Of a DNA stretch of 64,000 bases, positions 10,681 to 22,941 are shown piece by piece; within the stretch, counting starts at the first letter, position 1; every line of letters begins with the position of its first letter. The notes under the pieces are model-generated. The model saw only the letters and a program-made list of their open reading frames with translations. It ran no database searches and was not told the DNA's origin. Where the stretch lies: the NCBI RefSeq assembly GCF_963678635.1, contig NC_087063.1, positions 83,313,574 through 83,377,573 of the forward strand, given 5' to 3'. A program made the position numbers and the translations under genes. The DNA is from Symsagittifera roscoffensis. Taxonomy: Eukaryota > Xenacoelomorpha > Acoela > Convolutidae.

Positions 10681-13600
10681 GTTCTTCAGTCTTACTGTCT
10701 TCTAGAAGCTTCTCCAGCATGTCCACGGAGTTGCGAGCCGTTCCCTCAACTCTCCAGCTCTAACAGCCTCGGTTTGCACCAAGGTAGCAAGTCCATATTC
10801 AACTGCAAAAGCTGTTGTGAAGACACAGGCTCACATTCCGTTCTAGGTCAGCTCGTAAGACTTCTCTCTTTTCAGTTTCAGTTACACAAGGCGCTCCAGC
10901 TACTCGCTTCACCGCCGTGGTAACAGCGTTTCTGTGCGTTAGGAGTGCTCTCTTTTAGGCTCCCAGTCCTATATCTAGCTGGAAGGGTTGAAATGCTTCC
11001 GTGTTCCTAGACATATGACGCATCGCGCGTTCATACATCCATGATGTCATCACCGCAAGGAACCAAGGCATCAACCTTTGTCTTGACCATATTCTCTCAA
11101 TGGCTTTGGGTATCCTCAGAACCTTTCAGGTGGTTCTGAAAAGATCTAAGTCGTGGTTCATGTTCACGTTGCTTAGTTGCTCAGGTGTCGGCACGGCCGT
11201 CTCCTGCTCACTCGTGCCCGCGTTAGCTTCTAACCATCTCACCGCCAGCATGGCACTAACCACGACGATTGACACTTGTTGATTTTAGTCGGGCAGGCAA
11301 CCCCGTGGAGTACAATTCCTCCACGTCCCAAACTAACACCAGATTCCCGCGTTTGGGATACCATAACGTCTGCGCCAGGCAGAGACAAGGTTACTCCCCA
11401 TGGGTCATCAGTATGTTCCTTCGGGTCCGATACCCTGAAGCTCCCAGCAACGGTTCCACGTCCATCATAATCCTGTGTGTATCGTCCTTCTCATCCATGG
11501 TGGGGAATTCAGTGGGTAACGCTCTGCTCGCCTTTTTCTTTTGGAATTCACTCACATTACACTCACTCAACCTCATGAATTCTTCACCCACTACGTCCTG
11601 CAACTCGCCTTCAGATCTATTCGGGACGGCCCGAATGATCTTCGTCAGCAAATCATATGACCTTTCCGACATCCTGGCCAACCTCACCTACTCTGGCACA
11701 GAGAAGAATTGGTCGACCAACACCTTCTGTGTCCTAGCGTCCATCACCACCATGTGCGTAGGGTACCTACTATTGCAATATGGTACAGAGCTTGAACCCA
11801 CTAAATATCTCAAACCAGTAGGTCTATTATAAGCCTCACTGTCCTTCAAATTCATCTCGTTCTCCAGAGCTTCTCGCCAACCTCCAATTTTTTGCTCAGT
11901 CTGTAGCGCTCCAGGGAACACTTCCACGCTAAGGGACGTCACTAGCCCATGGGCACGCTCTAAGCGTTCCCGTGATTCTATAGAGCTAGTCATGCTGCAA
12001 AATCCCAAGGCAGTGATCAAGTTCACTTCCGTTACTCCATGACAGTCCGCAATCAACTCCATTCCTCTCTTGTCCGACATGCTCAATCTCCCATACAATT
12101 GAGCCAGCTGGCGATGCTGCTCACTCAGCGTATTCAGCGTATTCAGGCAATGCCCTGAGTCGCAGACGTTTCCGTCCATTCCACTATTGTGGGCTAGACA
12201 GGTGCCCTGTCTCAACTAATCACCGGAGGGATTTCCCTCGGAAGGTTCCGTGGATGGGTTGCTCTTCTGTTTCTTCAGGGCCAGCAGATGGTGTATCATG
12301 GCCAAATCGTGTAGACTCGGGTCATCATCCAAGTCCACTGAGACTTCGGCTGTCATGTCCCAGATTAAACCTGCGTTTGGACACAATCAAAGCTCACCCG
12401 CCCCTTTAGCTCGGGAACCGAGGGTTTGACCACTCGTTCCTCCAAAATGATTCCCAGCTTGGGTTGTTCCATCATCAACATGCCATCTTCCTTGACTCGC
12501 TCAACCCAGAACTCAAGTACCACAACTTGCTCATAGTTAAAGTTTGCTTCCCTGGCTTCCTCATTCACAAAGGGATTATACGCCATCCATGGTATGCCAG
12601 ACACATATTGGAATGACTTCAACTTCCCCAGTGTTGCATATCCTTCTGTCCTCTGACTGCTTCAATTAACTCCCGGCTCACTTTCAACTCTTTGTTGGAA
12701 TATCTTATCACTTCTTCCAACCTGCGATAGCTTTCCGTGTCGTTCGATTCCTTATTTGGTATGGCCAGCGGCATGTCCTGATATAGATCCAGGAGTGCCC
12801 TCAAAAAGTTTCGTTCACGATCAACTCCCCCTTGCCGAATGGTCTTTATGCATTCTCCCAACACAGGAGTGGGGAAACGATCCACCATCAACCTCACAAA
12901 GCAAAGGGCTTCTTTACGTTTAGGCCAGGCTATCACCGAATCGTCTCTAGAAATCAACACTCGCAGATTTTCCATCAATTCCAGTTCCTGTTCCTTTGAT
13001 TTTGAGTCGTTGCTGGTTTCATATTCCGCTTTCTTGATTTCCATCAAACACCAGGCTAGCCGTACCTGCAAGTCAGTTCTTGCACACGGATAGGCCAGGT
13101 ATTCTGCCACCGTTGCAGGTGCATGCATAGTCTCGTCGAAGTATCCTTGGAGGGCCGCCCTCCAAGAGATTTCTAGCAGTTTTTCCAGCCCGATTTCATT
13201 TGCCTCCGAGGACATCACCGTGCCGTATTCTTTCCGACTCAAGTTAGAGTTCTCCGTCAGCTCTTTCAGATACTCCTGCATGGCTTGCTTCTCGTCCCAG
13301 GCCATCAGGTGCCCTCTCGAGGAATTCCTTGCATTAAGCATCTCTACATAACCCCCTGCTGGATCTCCCATGTGGACTGAGTCTGGCACTGTGATCCGAC
13401 TATACTCGACCACGTCGAGTTGTCCCTCCAGCTTCATCCGGGCCATGTTGGTTCGCGAGGGCTTGTAATCATCAAGTCCTCGGGATCCACACTGACTGAT
13501 GACTTCAATTTCTAGCTTAGTAACCGCCAAAGTCCGTGCATTTTTGGTTAAACCTGCCAATAGCATCGGGGGTATCAGGTTCTCTTTTTCTCCCCCGGCC

Positions 13601-14136
13601 ACAGTCGCACCATCTCCTTGTCCACTCTCACTTGGCCGAGCTGCTCTTGCCAACGAGGCCACCACTGCACTGGCTTTCAATTTCACCACTTTTTGATTTA
13701 CGGTCTTGCGTCTTGTCTTCCCTTTTAATCGCTTCAGCCCTTTCTTGGCTCGCCTGACAGGTAATTTTCTCGTGATCTGCTGATCATCGGCACTGTCCTC
13801 TGTGACTGACTCGGTCAGAACATCAGACTCTACGGAGCTCATTAGTTTCTCTAGAACCTCGCGCAAGATGGGCTGGTTTAATCCCACCTTCATTACGGAC
13901 TGCGCCCCGTATCTGCGTATCACGTCCCATGTCCTTTCCATGAAGGTTACTCGATTCCAGGTTACTCCTGCCTTACGTTCAAGTTCACTCTGGTGTCTCT
14001 CCCACTCCTCTTCAGGTAATGTGCTCAGGAAAGATACCCTCATCGTCACGTCATTTCTTCTCCTCCTTTGTGATTCATGGAGCAGTTTCTGTATGTCCCT
14101 ACTCCGGTAAAATATTGCCAGGCCTATTGGATCCAC
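10680..14136 (-). pseudogene. ORF3 module 3 end, linker and module 4, copy B
   Basis: The longest open piece is 505 codons (14136-12619). It begins with the C-terminal segment of module 3, runs through a basic Lys/Arg-rich linker of about 200 residues, and continues into the first part of module 4. This shows that modules 3 and 4 were once one continuous protein. Further pieces are 12622-12365, 12215-11688 and 11687-11391. The rest (11390-about 10690) continues in other frames, with the conserved Cys-Leu-Ala-Gln-Thr-Leu-Trp-Tyr-Pro and Leu-Thr-His-Arg-Asn-Ala stretches. The first Cys cluster is present as Cys-Leu-Ala-His and Cys-Asp-Ser-Gly-His-Cys near 12150. Function unknown. Confidence 0.75.
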
Positions 14137-14146
14137 TGGGGATAAG

Positions 14147-15074
14147 CTAACCGGCGCCTCCTTCGTACGGGGACCTGAAAGACGATGGTGTCATCGGCAA
14201 TAGATTCCCATCGACTTCCCCGTCGTCGTCTTCACTAAACTGGTATTCCAACAAGTCTCTCTCCAACGCTCCTAGGTCCAATCCACCCGACTTCTCTCCC
14301 TTTCCCTTCATGTGATCGTTGTCCTGATCCATCAGTTCATCATCATTCGTGTCTGGTTTTGATCCAGGTCCCGAAGGGCCTTGTCGCTTTGTCGCCTTGT
14401 CGCCTTGTCGCCAGTACGGTCAGATCCCCTGCGTGATAGAATAACTCGTCAATCATCAGGACTTCTACCGACTCATCGCCACATGGAGCCAGATCATCGA
14501 TCATTATGTACGTGCCTCCTCTGCACTCCTTTGCCACTTCCAAGAGTATTACTTTCATTTCTCCTGGCCACTTCAATCGTGACCAATCATCTGCTGGTGT
14601 GTACACGTCATTCCACACTTCAACGGACACTCCTGGCATCCTGGAAGGTGGTGCCTTGATCTTCTTCCGGCTCCATGCATCAGGAAACGTGAAATCGAAA
14701 GTATGCATGGCCGCGACGTTCCAACTGATGAAGCGCGGCTTCATCCCTTCACTCCACTTCCGCATTTTCTCCTCCGCGCCACGAGCCGCTCCGATGCGAG
14801 GGACAATGACAGTAGACGTGACCCCCAACAACATCCTCCTTATCGGTGTATATCGGGGGCATTGGTCCGGCAGCGGCCTGGACCCGGAAAGCCACGCTTG
14901 CTGATTCTCTTTGACGTGTGCATATGCTTCCGTCCAAAGTGGGACCCGCATCGCCTCTCCTGAATCTCTCACCACTAGTCGCAGATTCCAAAGCTTCGGA
15001 TTAAACTGGGCATGGGAAAAGTCCTCGCTGCCCATTCGGCAAATGAAGTGTTGTTCAAGTCCATCAACATCCAT
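14147..15074 (-). pseudogene. ORF3 module 3, copy B
   Basis: The pieces at 15074-14343 and 14332-14147 correspond to the start and acidic end of module 3. The module 2/3 border reads Val-Pro-Leu-Trp here, so the TGA of copy C is not shared. Similarity to copies A and C is patchy (for example Pro-Lys-Phe/Leu-Trp-Asn-Leu and Ile-Arg-Arg-Met), showing strong divergence. A Thr-Tyr-Ile-Met-Ile-Asp-Asp segment replaces the equivalent region of copy C. No known family is recognised. Confidence 0.65.
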
Positions 15075-17954
15075 CCTGGCTCCGCTATCTTTCCAAATAG
15101 CCTGTCGTCACTGGCCAACCCTCTCAGCTCCTTCTGTTCCACCCAATTCAGCACGGAACAATCCACAACCGAGACTAAGTTGACATATAACACCGAGTTC
15201 CTGTATGCCTTCACTTGCACGTCCGGGAACGCAGATGACATCACGGGTCCGTACACCACCGTGACGAAATCCCTCAGTCCATGGACCAAAGCCAGCGGAT
15301 CGATCCGCATCTTTACAGCCAGATCTGTCAGTAAGGGTTGCCACAATACTGTTTGCATTCACTAGCTCCCGTCGCCACCTTGTCCTCTCCTGTAATAATC
15401 CTATTCTGCTGCAGGAGGTACTGGAACAAGAGTATCCTCCAATCCTTCATCTTCCTGTATGAGGCGGTTTCCAACTGCGCGTTGAATTCTCGACTCGCTC
15501 CCTGCAGTTGTTCGGGGTAACGTAATAGCACAAACAAATCTCCCGGCCGAACACATGTCATGGCGATCAGGGTAAGGCATCCATCCAATCTCCGGTCCGC
15601 TAACGCTTGGGTGAAGAGATTCGCAGGTCCCTTCACGAAGTTCTCGTGACCAAACATCACGTACAGTGCTAATACCAGACCGATCGACAGTTTCCGTATG
15701 TCTTTGACAAAGCTCGTGATCAGATTCCGGGAGGCCCTCGGGTAACACGTTGACAGGAACGATGGCGTCCATCTCATTCCCATTCCACCCAAGATAGCGT
15801 CTGATCTCTCATTTTGTGCCCTCGGGGCCAAAATGTCAGCTTAGAATTTATCCAACGACATCGTGTTCACGTCTTGCATCAATTTTAACATCATGCCCCC
15901 GCCTAACTCCCTCTCGTTAAACAAGTTTATCAGATAAGCGTGTATCTCTTTGATTACTGCCAGTGCATGCTCGAACGCGTCCTCTCCCAAAGTACACACT
16001 CTCAGCGACAAACACAACCATGCATTGGTATGTGGCTTCGTCCGCAGGGCCAACGCCATGAGGTCCTCTTCTGCCGATGTCATATTCCTTCTAATCGTCC
16101 TCCCCTGTTCATTTCTCGCATAATCCATCTGTGTGAACCAGAGATCATTGGCCACTTGTTGTACTAACAGCTCCTTCTGTTCCACCCAATTCGGGTAACA
16201 CGTTGACAGGAAGGATGGCGTCCATCCCACTCCCATTTCACCCAAGATAGCGTCTGATCTCTCATACTGTGCCCTCGTGGCCAAAATGTCAGCTTGGAAC
16301 TTATCCAACGACATCGTGTTCACGTCTTGCATCAATTGTAACATCATACCCCCCGCCTACTTCCCTCTCGTTAAACAAATTTTTCAGATAAGCGTGTATC
16401 TCTTTGGTTACTGCCGGTGCATGCTCGTACGCGTTCTCTCCCAAAGTACACACTCTCGGCGACAAAAACAACCATGCATTGGTATGTGGCTTCGTCCTCA
16501 AGGCCAACGCCATGAGGTCCTCCTCTGCCGATGTAATATTCCTTCTAACCGTCCTCCCCTGTTCATTTCTCGCATAATCCATCTGTCTGAACCAGGGGTA
16601 ATTGGCCACCTGTTGTACTAACAAGTGATCATCTACCCCTGGCCTTAACTTCAGTAACCTGGCGAAGTTGGACAGCTCCAACCGGAGGACTTCATCCAGC
16701 AGCAACCGAGTTCTGCTGCAATCCTTGAATCCCTGGATGGCACTGGAAATGTCAGACCAGATGGCAGGGAGCTCAGAACGGGGTAGGTAGTAGTTGTTAG
16801 GGTCCACCATCCTGTTCGGCGCAAATATTATCACGCTGAATTGTCCCTCCGCCAGAGTTGTGACCATCGTGTACACAAACTGTAGGGGTTCAGGCAATGC
16901 GGCGTACCCCGGTGATAACACGAAGATGATCTTCGCCGCATTCTTGGTGAAGTGCCGCTGCACTGATGCCTCCAACTCGGTCATGGCTGAGAGCAACGTC
17001 ATTATAGCCTCTCCTAAGATTCCATTGCTCGGGATTGATCCATCCGTCAGACGGGACAACAACCCTCTACTCTGCAAGTGATCATTCGAGCCGGCAATAA
17101 CCATCACCTGCGGGTCCATCCTGATCGCCCTCCGCACGCTTATCGTCATGCCTGCTGATTGCCCCAGTCTAACTTCGGCGCTGTCAGGAAAATCACATCC
17201 GGTCAAAAGAGAGAACGGGGCATGTGTAAAGATAGTCCGAATTGGTTAATATCAAATATTTGGCAGTCTTTATATCCAAAGGATCATAGGAAGCAAACAG
17301 GCTGTCACCCACTAGTGCCTTCAGTCCCGCGTATCTCCTGTCGTCCCCCTCCACCGAGGTTGCTCGTGGATAATCTCTCGAGTGCTCACCAGGTGCCTGG
17401 CCGGGTGGTTTGGAGAACTGCCTATACAGCTTGTGGTGCTTGTTGTTGGGCTTATTCTCTACTAAAAAATTGCGCTTCTGGTGGAGTAGGGTATTCAAGG
17501 GCGCAAAGGTATTGTCCTGAGGCAATCCATCGAGGTCCACGAACCTGAGCGTAGTCGCAGAGCTAAACGTTTCCTGTTCCGCTAACAGCCAGTCCACGCC
17601 CGGTATTCGATAGAATCCCGACACTGTGGGACCATCTCCACCCATCATCCTTCTTGCATCCACTCGACACGTCAATGTGCTCGTGTTCAATTTCGTTGAC
17701 ATGTCCGTTTTATGTTGCCCCCAACCGCTGGGGTCTGGCCGGTTCCAAAGCAGCACGCTGCTTGGCTCAACTCCTTCCGCCGGCGTGGCGCTCGTCGATG
17801 GGTTTGCTGTAGAAGCAGGAGTTGCCGTGGTGGGCGGGTTACTCGTCCTAGACACGGTCTGGGAGCTAGTCTGATTCTGATCAGCCGATCTCCCAAGTCG
17901 GCTCTTTAACGGTTGTCTTCTAGGGGGAGGAGCAGTCCCCAACCTTTCTCTCAC
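14975..17954 (-). pseudogene. ORF3 module 2, copy B, with internal duplication
   Basis: The pieces are 17954-17193, 17206-16301, 16347-15841, 15831-15328 and 15358-14975. The Ser-Asn-Asp-His-Leu motif at about 17070-17090 corresponds to the Met-Asn-Asp-His-Leu of copies A and C and resembles SGNH block III. A long N-terminal part rich in Ser/Thr/Pro/Ala (17954-17700) differs from copy C. An in-frame 453-bp tandem duplication (15739-16621) repeats about 143 residues. The frame is continuous with module 1 except for one TAG at 17958-17960. Confidence 0.7.
15739..16621. repeat. 453-bp tandem duplication with a 23-bp junction insert
   Basis: 15739-16168 and 16192-16621 are near-identical direct copies with a period of 453 bp (151 codons). 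The 23 bp between them (16169-16191) are an exact copy of 15125-15147, about 1 kb away in the same module. The duplication therefore carries a templated filler at its junction. Confidence 0.85.
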
Positions 17955-17957
17955 ATC

Positions 17958-19786
17958 CTAGCTTGGAGCAACGGGAGCGGCTGCACCCGTTTCCATTGCC
18001 AGGGGCCCGAGGCGATTGGCGAGTGATTCCGGTACATTGCCCCTCACTCTACCTCCTCCAGTCGAACTGGTCCGAGCCAGTGAGTTGGTTGTCCTCAATT
18101 CTTGCTCCATTTCCCCTATCTGCGTCTGGAACACGTCGTTTATCCAGCGTCTCCCTTGCTTGAAGTTGAAGTGTATACCATTGCTGGTGAGCGCGAGATG
18201 ATCAATCATGCGCAGCATGTTCTCAAGATCCATGAGTGGCAGCTCGCTGGGATTGCTTCTCACCAGACTGCGGGTCATCTCGTTCCACCGGGTCACGTTG
18301 CCGTTAAAATAAAATCCGCCACCGGCGTGCCCATCTCCGGGTTCTGCGGTATCGTGCACAGCACCACGAGTCTGGGCCTGTATTTCTCTTTCAGTTCGTT
18401 CAGTAGGCAGACGAGTAGGGGCTCCCACTTGCCCTCTGGGGTTACAGGGGCCCTCGAAACGTCATCTGTCCCGAGCATTATCACCAACGTGTCTAGGTGA
18501 TCCTCGCCCTGGAACTCCATCATCTTGATGACCTGAGCCACGAAAGCTCCTCCAAAAGATAGAACAGTAGTCTGACCATTGACAAAGATCTCGTTCAGAT
18601 CCCTCTCTAAACTATCTCCTACAACCAAATGACGACTCCCTGGGGGAATTGCCTGGTTGCTTATGGCGGGGTTCCAGCCCATGCCATTCAAACAAGCTCG
18701 AGGATGCTCCGCGGCGAACTGGTTCCCTACCGTTAGATTCTTCCTGATGTCAACTACGCGAGTTTTTTGAGTCGTTCCGCCATGTGTAGTCCCTGTTGGT
18801 ACTATGGCTCGAGGTATTCGCTCCGAGCTACTTGAGGAACGATCAAGGCGTTGGGAAGGGACGTCCCTACCCAGCGTCCTGCCAGTGGTCCTGTTGATCT
18901 CATTCATCACTGCTCTGGCCACCTGATTGAATGAATCTTGAAGCGGGGGAGCCAGATAGGTGTCTGAATGATCCGGTATCGTATTTCTTGGGTTCGGTGT
19001 AGACTGTGATGTCTGCTGAGGAGCCGAGGGCTCTCTCGGTACGCATAGCTCCTGTGCCTTCGTCCTGGGACGTGTGTCCCTGGATCCCTCCGAGGAGTTC
19101 ATCGTCGCCAGAACCTCCGGTGACACTTGGCTCACCCTTGCCATATATAGCTCCTTCAGGTGTTTTATCTCTTCTTCCTTGAAGGCCATTTGCAGATCTT
19201 CGAACTTCTTTTTCCAATCGTCTCTTTCTCGAGCTATTGCCATGTACTCCTGCAGCTTGGCACACAGCTCGCTCTGATCCTTATTCTTCTTCGCCAACGT
19301 CTCAATATTCTCCGAGGTCTGGATCTCTATCTCGTTCATCCTCACTCTCTTCAGTGGAGGAGCAGCTGTTGGATAATCTACTGAGTGTGACGTGCCCGGC
19401 CCATCACGTAGTCTTTTCGCTCCGATGAGCGGCTGCACAGGTTGAACAGATAGGGGCATCTCACTTAGCCGGTGATCCCTCTGCTCGCCTAGTCCCGGCT
19501 CACGAGCCAAGGCCAAGTAGCGGCCAGACATTTCTCCTCGCCGCCATCTCATCAGTCGGTTTCGACCTCTCTCGGCGGTCCCGGACTCACCGAAGGCCAG
19601 CATAAACACTACTTCCATGGGGCGATTCCCTCGACCCTCTCATCCTAACGCGTTGAGGAGCGCGACCATAAACATCGCCAGTCCCGGGTCTTCTTGTGCA
19701 GAAATACAGTCAGGCAGCCGCTGATCGTCCAGAGTACCTCCTAGACTCGCTGAGATAAATTCCATCAAATCATTCGTGTCACCCAT
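17958..19786 (-). pseudogene. ORF3 module 1, copy B: coiled coil plus SGNH hydrolase
   Basis: An ATG at 19784-19786 opens the frame. A TGA interrupts it at codon 49 (19640-19642), and it continues in the same frame to 18293; a frameshift then leads into 18428-17958. The order is a charged coiled-coil segment (about 19330-19130), a Ser/Pro-rich linker, then the SGNH domain. Block I Gly-Asp-Ser-Leu is intact (about 18605-18616). Block III reads Gly-Thr-Asp-Asp, so the oxyanion-hole Asn is lost. Block V reads Asn-Gly-Ile-His, so the Asp is lost. Copies A and C keep these residues but lose others. A TAG at 17958-17960 separates it from module 2, almost at the place where copy C has TAA. Confidence 0.78.
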
Positions 19787-20239
19787 CTTTCTATCGTGTA
19801 TCTTTCGTCGTCGTGTCCTTTTGATTTGTTAAATTCAATAAACAAAATTTGATGAATCAAGATCTAAAAAGCAAGTCACAACTTAAAACCATCATTTCAT
19901 GCCGTCTCATATCCAAGATAAAACATCATTCACATCTTTTAAAAACGATCCATTGAAATTCTCTTTCATTCTTGATTTAAAAACTAGCACCAAGGTGGAT
20001 CGTCCACCTGCAACCTTATCAAGGTAACACAAATGAGCGCTGTCAGCTTCACTACCTGGAGTGTTCCAGGTCTTTTATGATACAAATATCACATAAAATA
20101 TAACCTAACAATAACATAACACATAAGCATCACATATTCACACAATCACATAATCCCTAGTAGCTAACCTAAAACTTAATCCTAATGCCTATAAAATAAA
20201 CTTAATAGAAACCACTTATCGCCGAATGCAACTCCTAGC
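19787..20239 (-). other. Spacer between pol and ORF3, copy B
   Basis: This AT-rich non-coding stretch between the end of the macro domain and the ORF3 ATG carries a splice-acceptor-like site (CTTTTTAG followed by ATC, AG at 19864-19865). The equivalent spacer in copy C has CTGTTTTCAG followed by ATC (45301-45302). Nothing else is recognised. Confidence 0.5.
19864..19865 (-). other. Predicted 3' splice site upstream of ORF3, copy B
   Basis: A pyrimidine run ends in TTTTTAG, about 78 nt upstream of the ORF3 ATG, and the downstream exon would start ATC. The matching site in copy C supports a spliced ORF3 mRNA, analogous to env messages of retroviruses. The donor was not identified. Confidence 0.4.
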
Positions 20240-21622
20240 ATATGCTCAGATAGTACTTTTTATGTAAAGCCAACCTCTTTGTCAGTTTCCAAAAATATCA
20301 CGTGTACAAGGACATATAACTCTCTCGGATGTAGTTTCCCCTATTGGGATCATAGACTGGTAACGAGAGAGAGGTCACTCCCCTCTCAACCAGAAAATCG
20401 CTAAGTCGAGTCAAGGCCAATACCAAGCTCTCTGGATTTACGTGTTGCTTATCAGTGGCATTAGTAACCAGGAAACACAAATTTTTCCCTGGTATGTGTG
20501 ATGCAGCAGGCGGCAGCGCTATCATCCCTCCCACACCAGGCCTCTGTTTCCATAAAAACTCGATATTCTTATATTCTCTTTTAAAGTCAGCCGATAGTGC
20601 TGTTTTGAAGCTCACATCCGCGGTTATCGCTATAGCGCGTGTACGTTCCGTGAGAATGAAATCGCTCTCCGTTATGACGATATTGTTTGAATATTGGTTC
20701 GGTAGGTCAAAATAAGATTCAAAAATTCGTCCAAAAGGTGGTTTCTTAGCGTTCTTGCCTTCCGTTTCCAGTTCTCCGGTTTCCTTTGCCGATTTTAATT
20801 TTTTAATGATCAAGTTTTCGGTGTGGGTGAGTCCTACCCCCACTCCCAGGACAAAAATATCCATCGACGTCCCCGTCGATCGCCAAAAGTCGAGCAGATT
20901 GAAGTTGGGTTGCGGAACGCGTAGAGGGCCATCTGGAGCGATCCAGTTGGACTCGGTATTGTCATGGCTGACGTATTTGATGCCGTCTTTATCGACATCC
21001 TGAATCGTCAAGATTGTCTCTTTAGCCATTCGAGCACTCGCAAGTTCGTTAATTCTTGCTCATGAGTCTGCTCCACCTCTGGTTCGATTTCTACTTCTGG
21101 TTCGGAGCGATCGTCGAGCCAATCCTGATCCATGTCATTGACCAATTCGATCTCTTTTGGCACCGCTACTTCATCCAGTCCCACCAGCGATTCGATCATA
21201 TCGCTTAAAACTATCCTGTCTATGACAAAATCCTCACCATACGGGTTGTACTTCTTCTTGTTCCTTCCTTTATTGCTCTGGCGTGTTTCCATGGTGAAAA
21301 GGAAAGTCAAGTTGTACTCCTTTGTCATTTTCAGTCTGTTCTGGGCATCCCAGTCCTCTTCAGCATGAGGTAGAGTTTCGTCTTCCACCTCCACTCGCTC
21401 GGTCAACTCCAGGTCCAGTGGCAGATCGCAATTATCTTCCACCTCATTCCCGTCGTTTTTGTCGCGCGTACCTCTTTCATTCACTTCACTTATCAAATAG
21501 TATCCCTCCTGCATGTCCGCTGGGATGCACCAGTCCTCTGATGAGGCATTGCGCGGTTTGATCTTTTTGTAGGGAGCTGCTCGTCCGGTGCTCGATCGAT
21601 AAAAACGACCTCCTTGGTGCAC
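20240..21622 (-). pseudogene. Pol C-terminus with macro domain, copy B
   Basis: The pieces are 21622-21008 (end of integrase and acidic linker) and 21029-20298 (macro-like domain). The region matches residues about 1830-2285 of the copy C pol. The macro domain keeps the pattern Ile/Thr-Ala-Asp, Phe-Lys-Arg-Glu-Tyr, Gly-Gly-Met-Ile-Ala-Leu, Cys-Phe-Leu-Val-Thr and Leu-Pro-Val-Tyr-Asp-Pro-Asn-Arg-Gly. A stop and frameshift lie after 20298, and a Lys-Lys-Tyr-Tyr-Leu-Ser end like that of copy C is still visible near 20245. Conservation across two subfamilies suggests this domain is under selection. Confidence 0.7.
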
Positions 21623-21627
21623 TTCTT

Positions 21628-22941
21628 TTATTTGAAATGGGCCGCGCCATTTTTTATAGTAATTTTTTGGTTCCTTTTGGTGAAACTACTTCTGGAACGC
21701 CCAGACGTAATCGCCAACTGAATAGGCTTTTGCATCTGCAGTCCTTTTATCAAATCTCCTCTTTTGTCTAATTTGCGCCTGTTGCGTGTTCCTCCTGCAT
21801 AAGTCATTGAGGTCCTGCTGCCTTTTAATAACATCAGCACGTACATTTGCGGTGCTGTTCTGTTCCCTTCATACTCAGGGTAGAAGAACGTTAACGAAAG
21901 AGCTTTTTCGTAACCAGTTAGCATCATATGCGGACTTATCCCCGTGCTGGAATGCTCTGTGCTGTTGTAAGCGCCCATCACTTGCGGCAAGTGTCTATCC
22001 CAGTCATCCATGTAGCGTGAGCAATAAACTCTCAACATGGATACCAGCGTGCGATTTTGCCTTTCAACTAGGCCATTCGTTTGTGGGTGATAAGTGGTCA
22101 AGTGGGCCTGTGCCACCTGCGACCTCTTCATTAACTCCTTCGTGAGATCGCCCGCGAATGCTTTGCCATTGTCCGACTGGAAAGTGTTGGGGCAGCCGTG
22201 CTTCGCTATCCACACATTTATCAAGTAATCGCACGTCTCTTGCGCTGATGCTGTCATGCAGGGGGCTGCCTCTGCGTATTTTGTGAAATGATCGATCATT
22301 ACCAGCACCTGATTGTAGCCCGTGGCTGTCATGCATATCTTCTGATGATCAATTTGCACTACTTCGTTGAATCCCGATGACTCTCTTGACTGCAGGGGGA
22401 ACCGTAGTTTACTGGGGTCCTTCGCCTGCTGACACGACAACCATGCAAAGATCCACTTTTCACAAGCCTTCTTCAAACCAGGCCATTCGAATCGTTTCTG
22501 TATCCTGTTGTACACTTTGTCCACGCCCTGATGGCCCATCTGATCAGGTGAACGAAAGAGCAATTCGGTCTGATATAACTGTGGCAACACTATTGAATTA
22601 TACTTGTTAAGGACTTTGTCCATGTCCTTGCGTTCACAGGCTACGATTTCGTCGTTGTTAAAGTACAACAATTCTTTTCTCTTCATGTAAAATTGCTTCA
22701 AGATCTTATAGCTGTCTTCCTCTAAATCTCCTTAGTCAGATGCCCCGTTCTCGATCCATCTTTTCAGATTGCTCGTCATTCTGTCATTTCGTTGAGCCCT
22801 TAGGAGATCCGGCAGCCGGTATCTGGCTTTAAGATATGTCTTTACCACGTTCAAATGTCCGCTTATTACCTCCGGGGCATGGGCATCATCCATCAACTTG
22901 ACACACCATATCTTCTTCCAAGGTGTTTCCACTGTTTCCAT
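21628..22941 (-). pseudogene. Integrase, copy B, degraded
   Basis: The open piece 22701-21628 (357 codons) holds the zinc-binding His pair, the catalytic core and part of the C-terminal region; 22941-22732 is the upstream spacer. The catalytic triad is visible as Gln-Ile-Asp-His, Phe-Gln-Ser-Asp-Asn-Gly and Gly-Leu-Val-Glu-Arg-Gln. The first Cys of the Cys-x2-Cys pair has become Trp, so the HHCC finger is broken. Otherwise it is close to copy C residues about 1400-1790. Confidence 0.85.
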
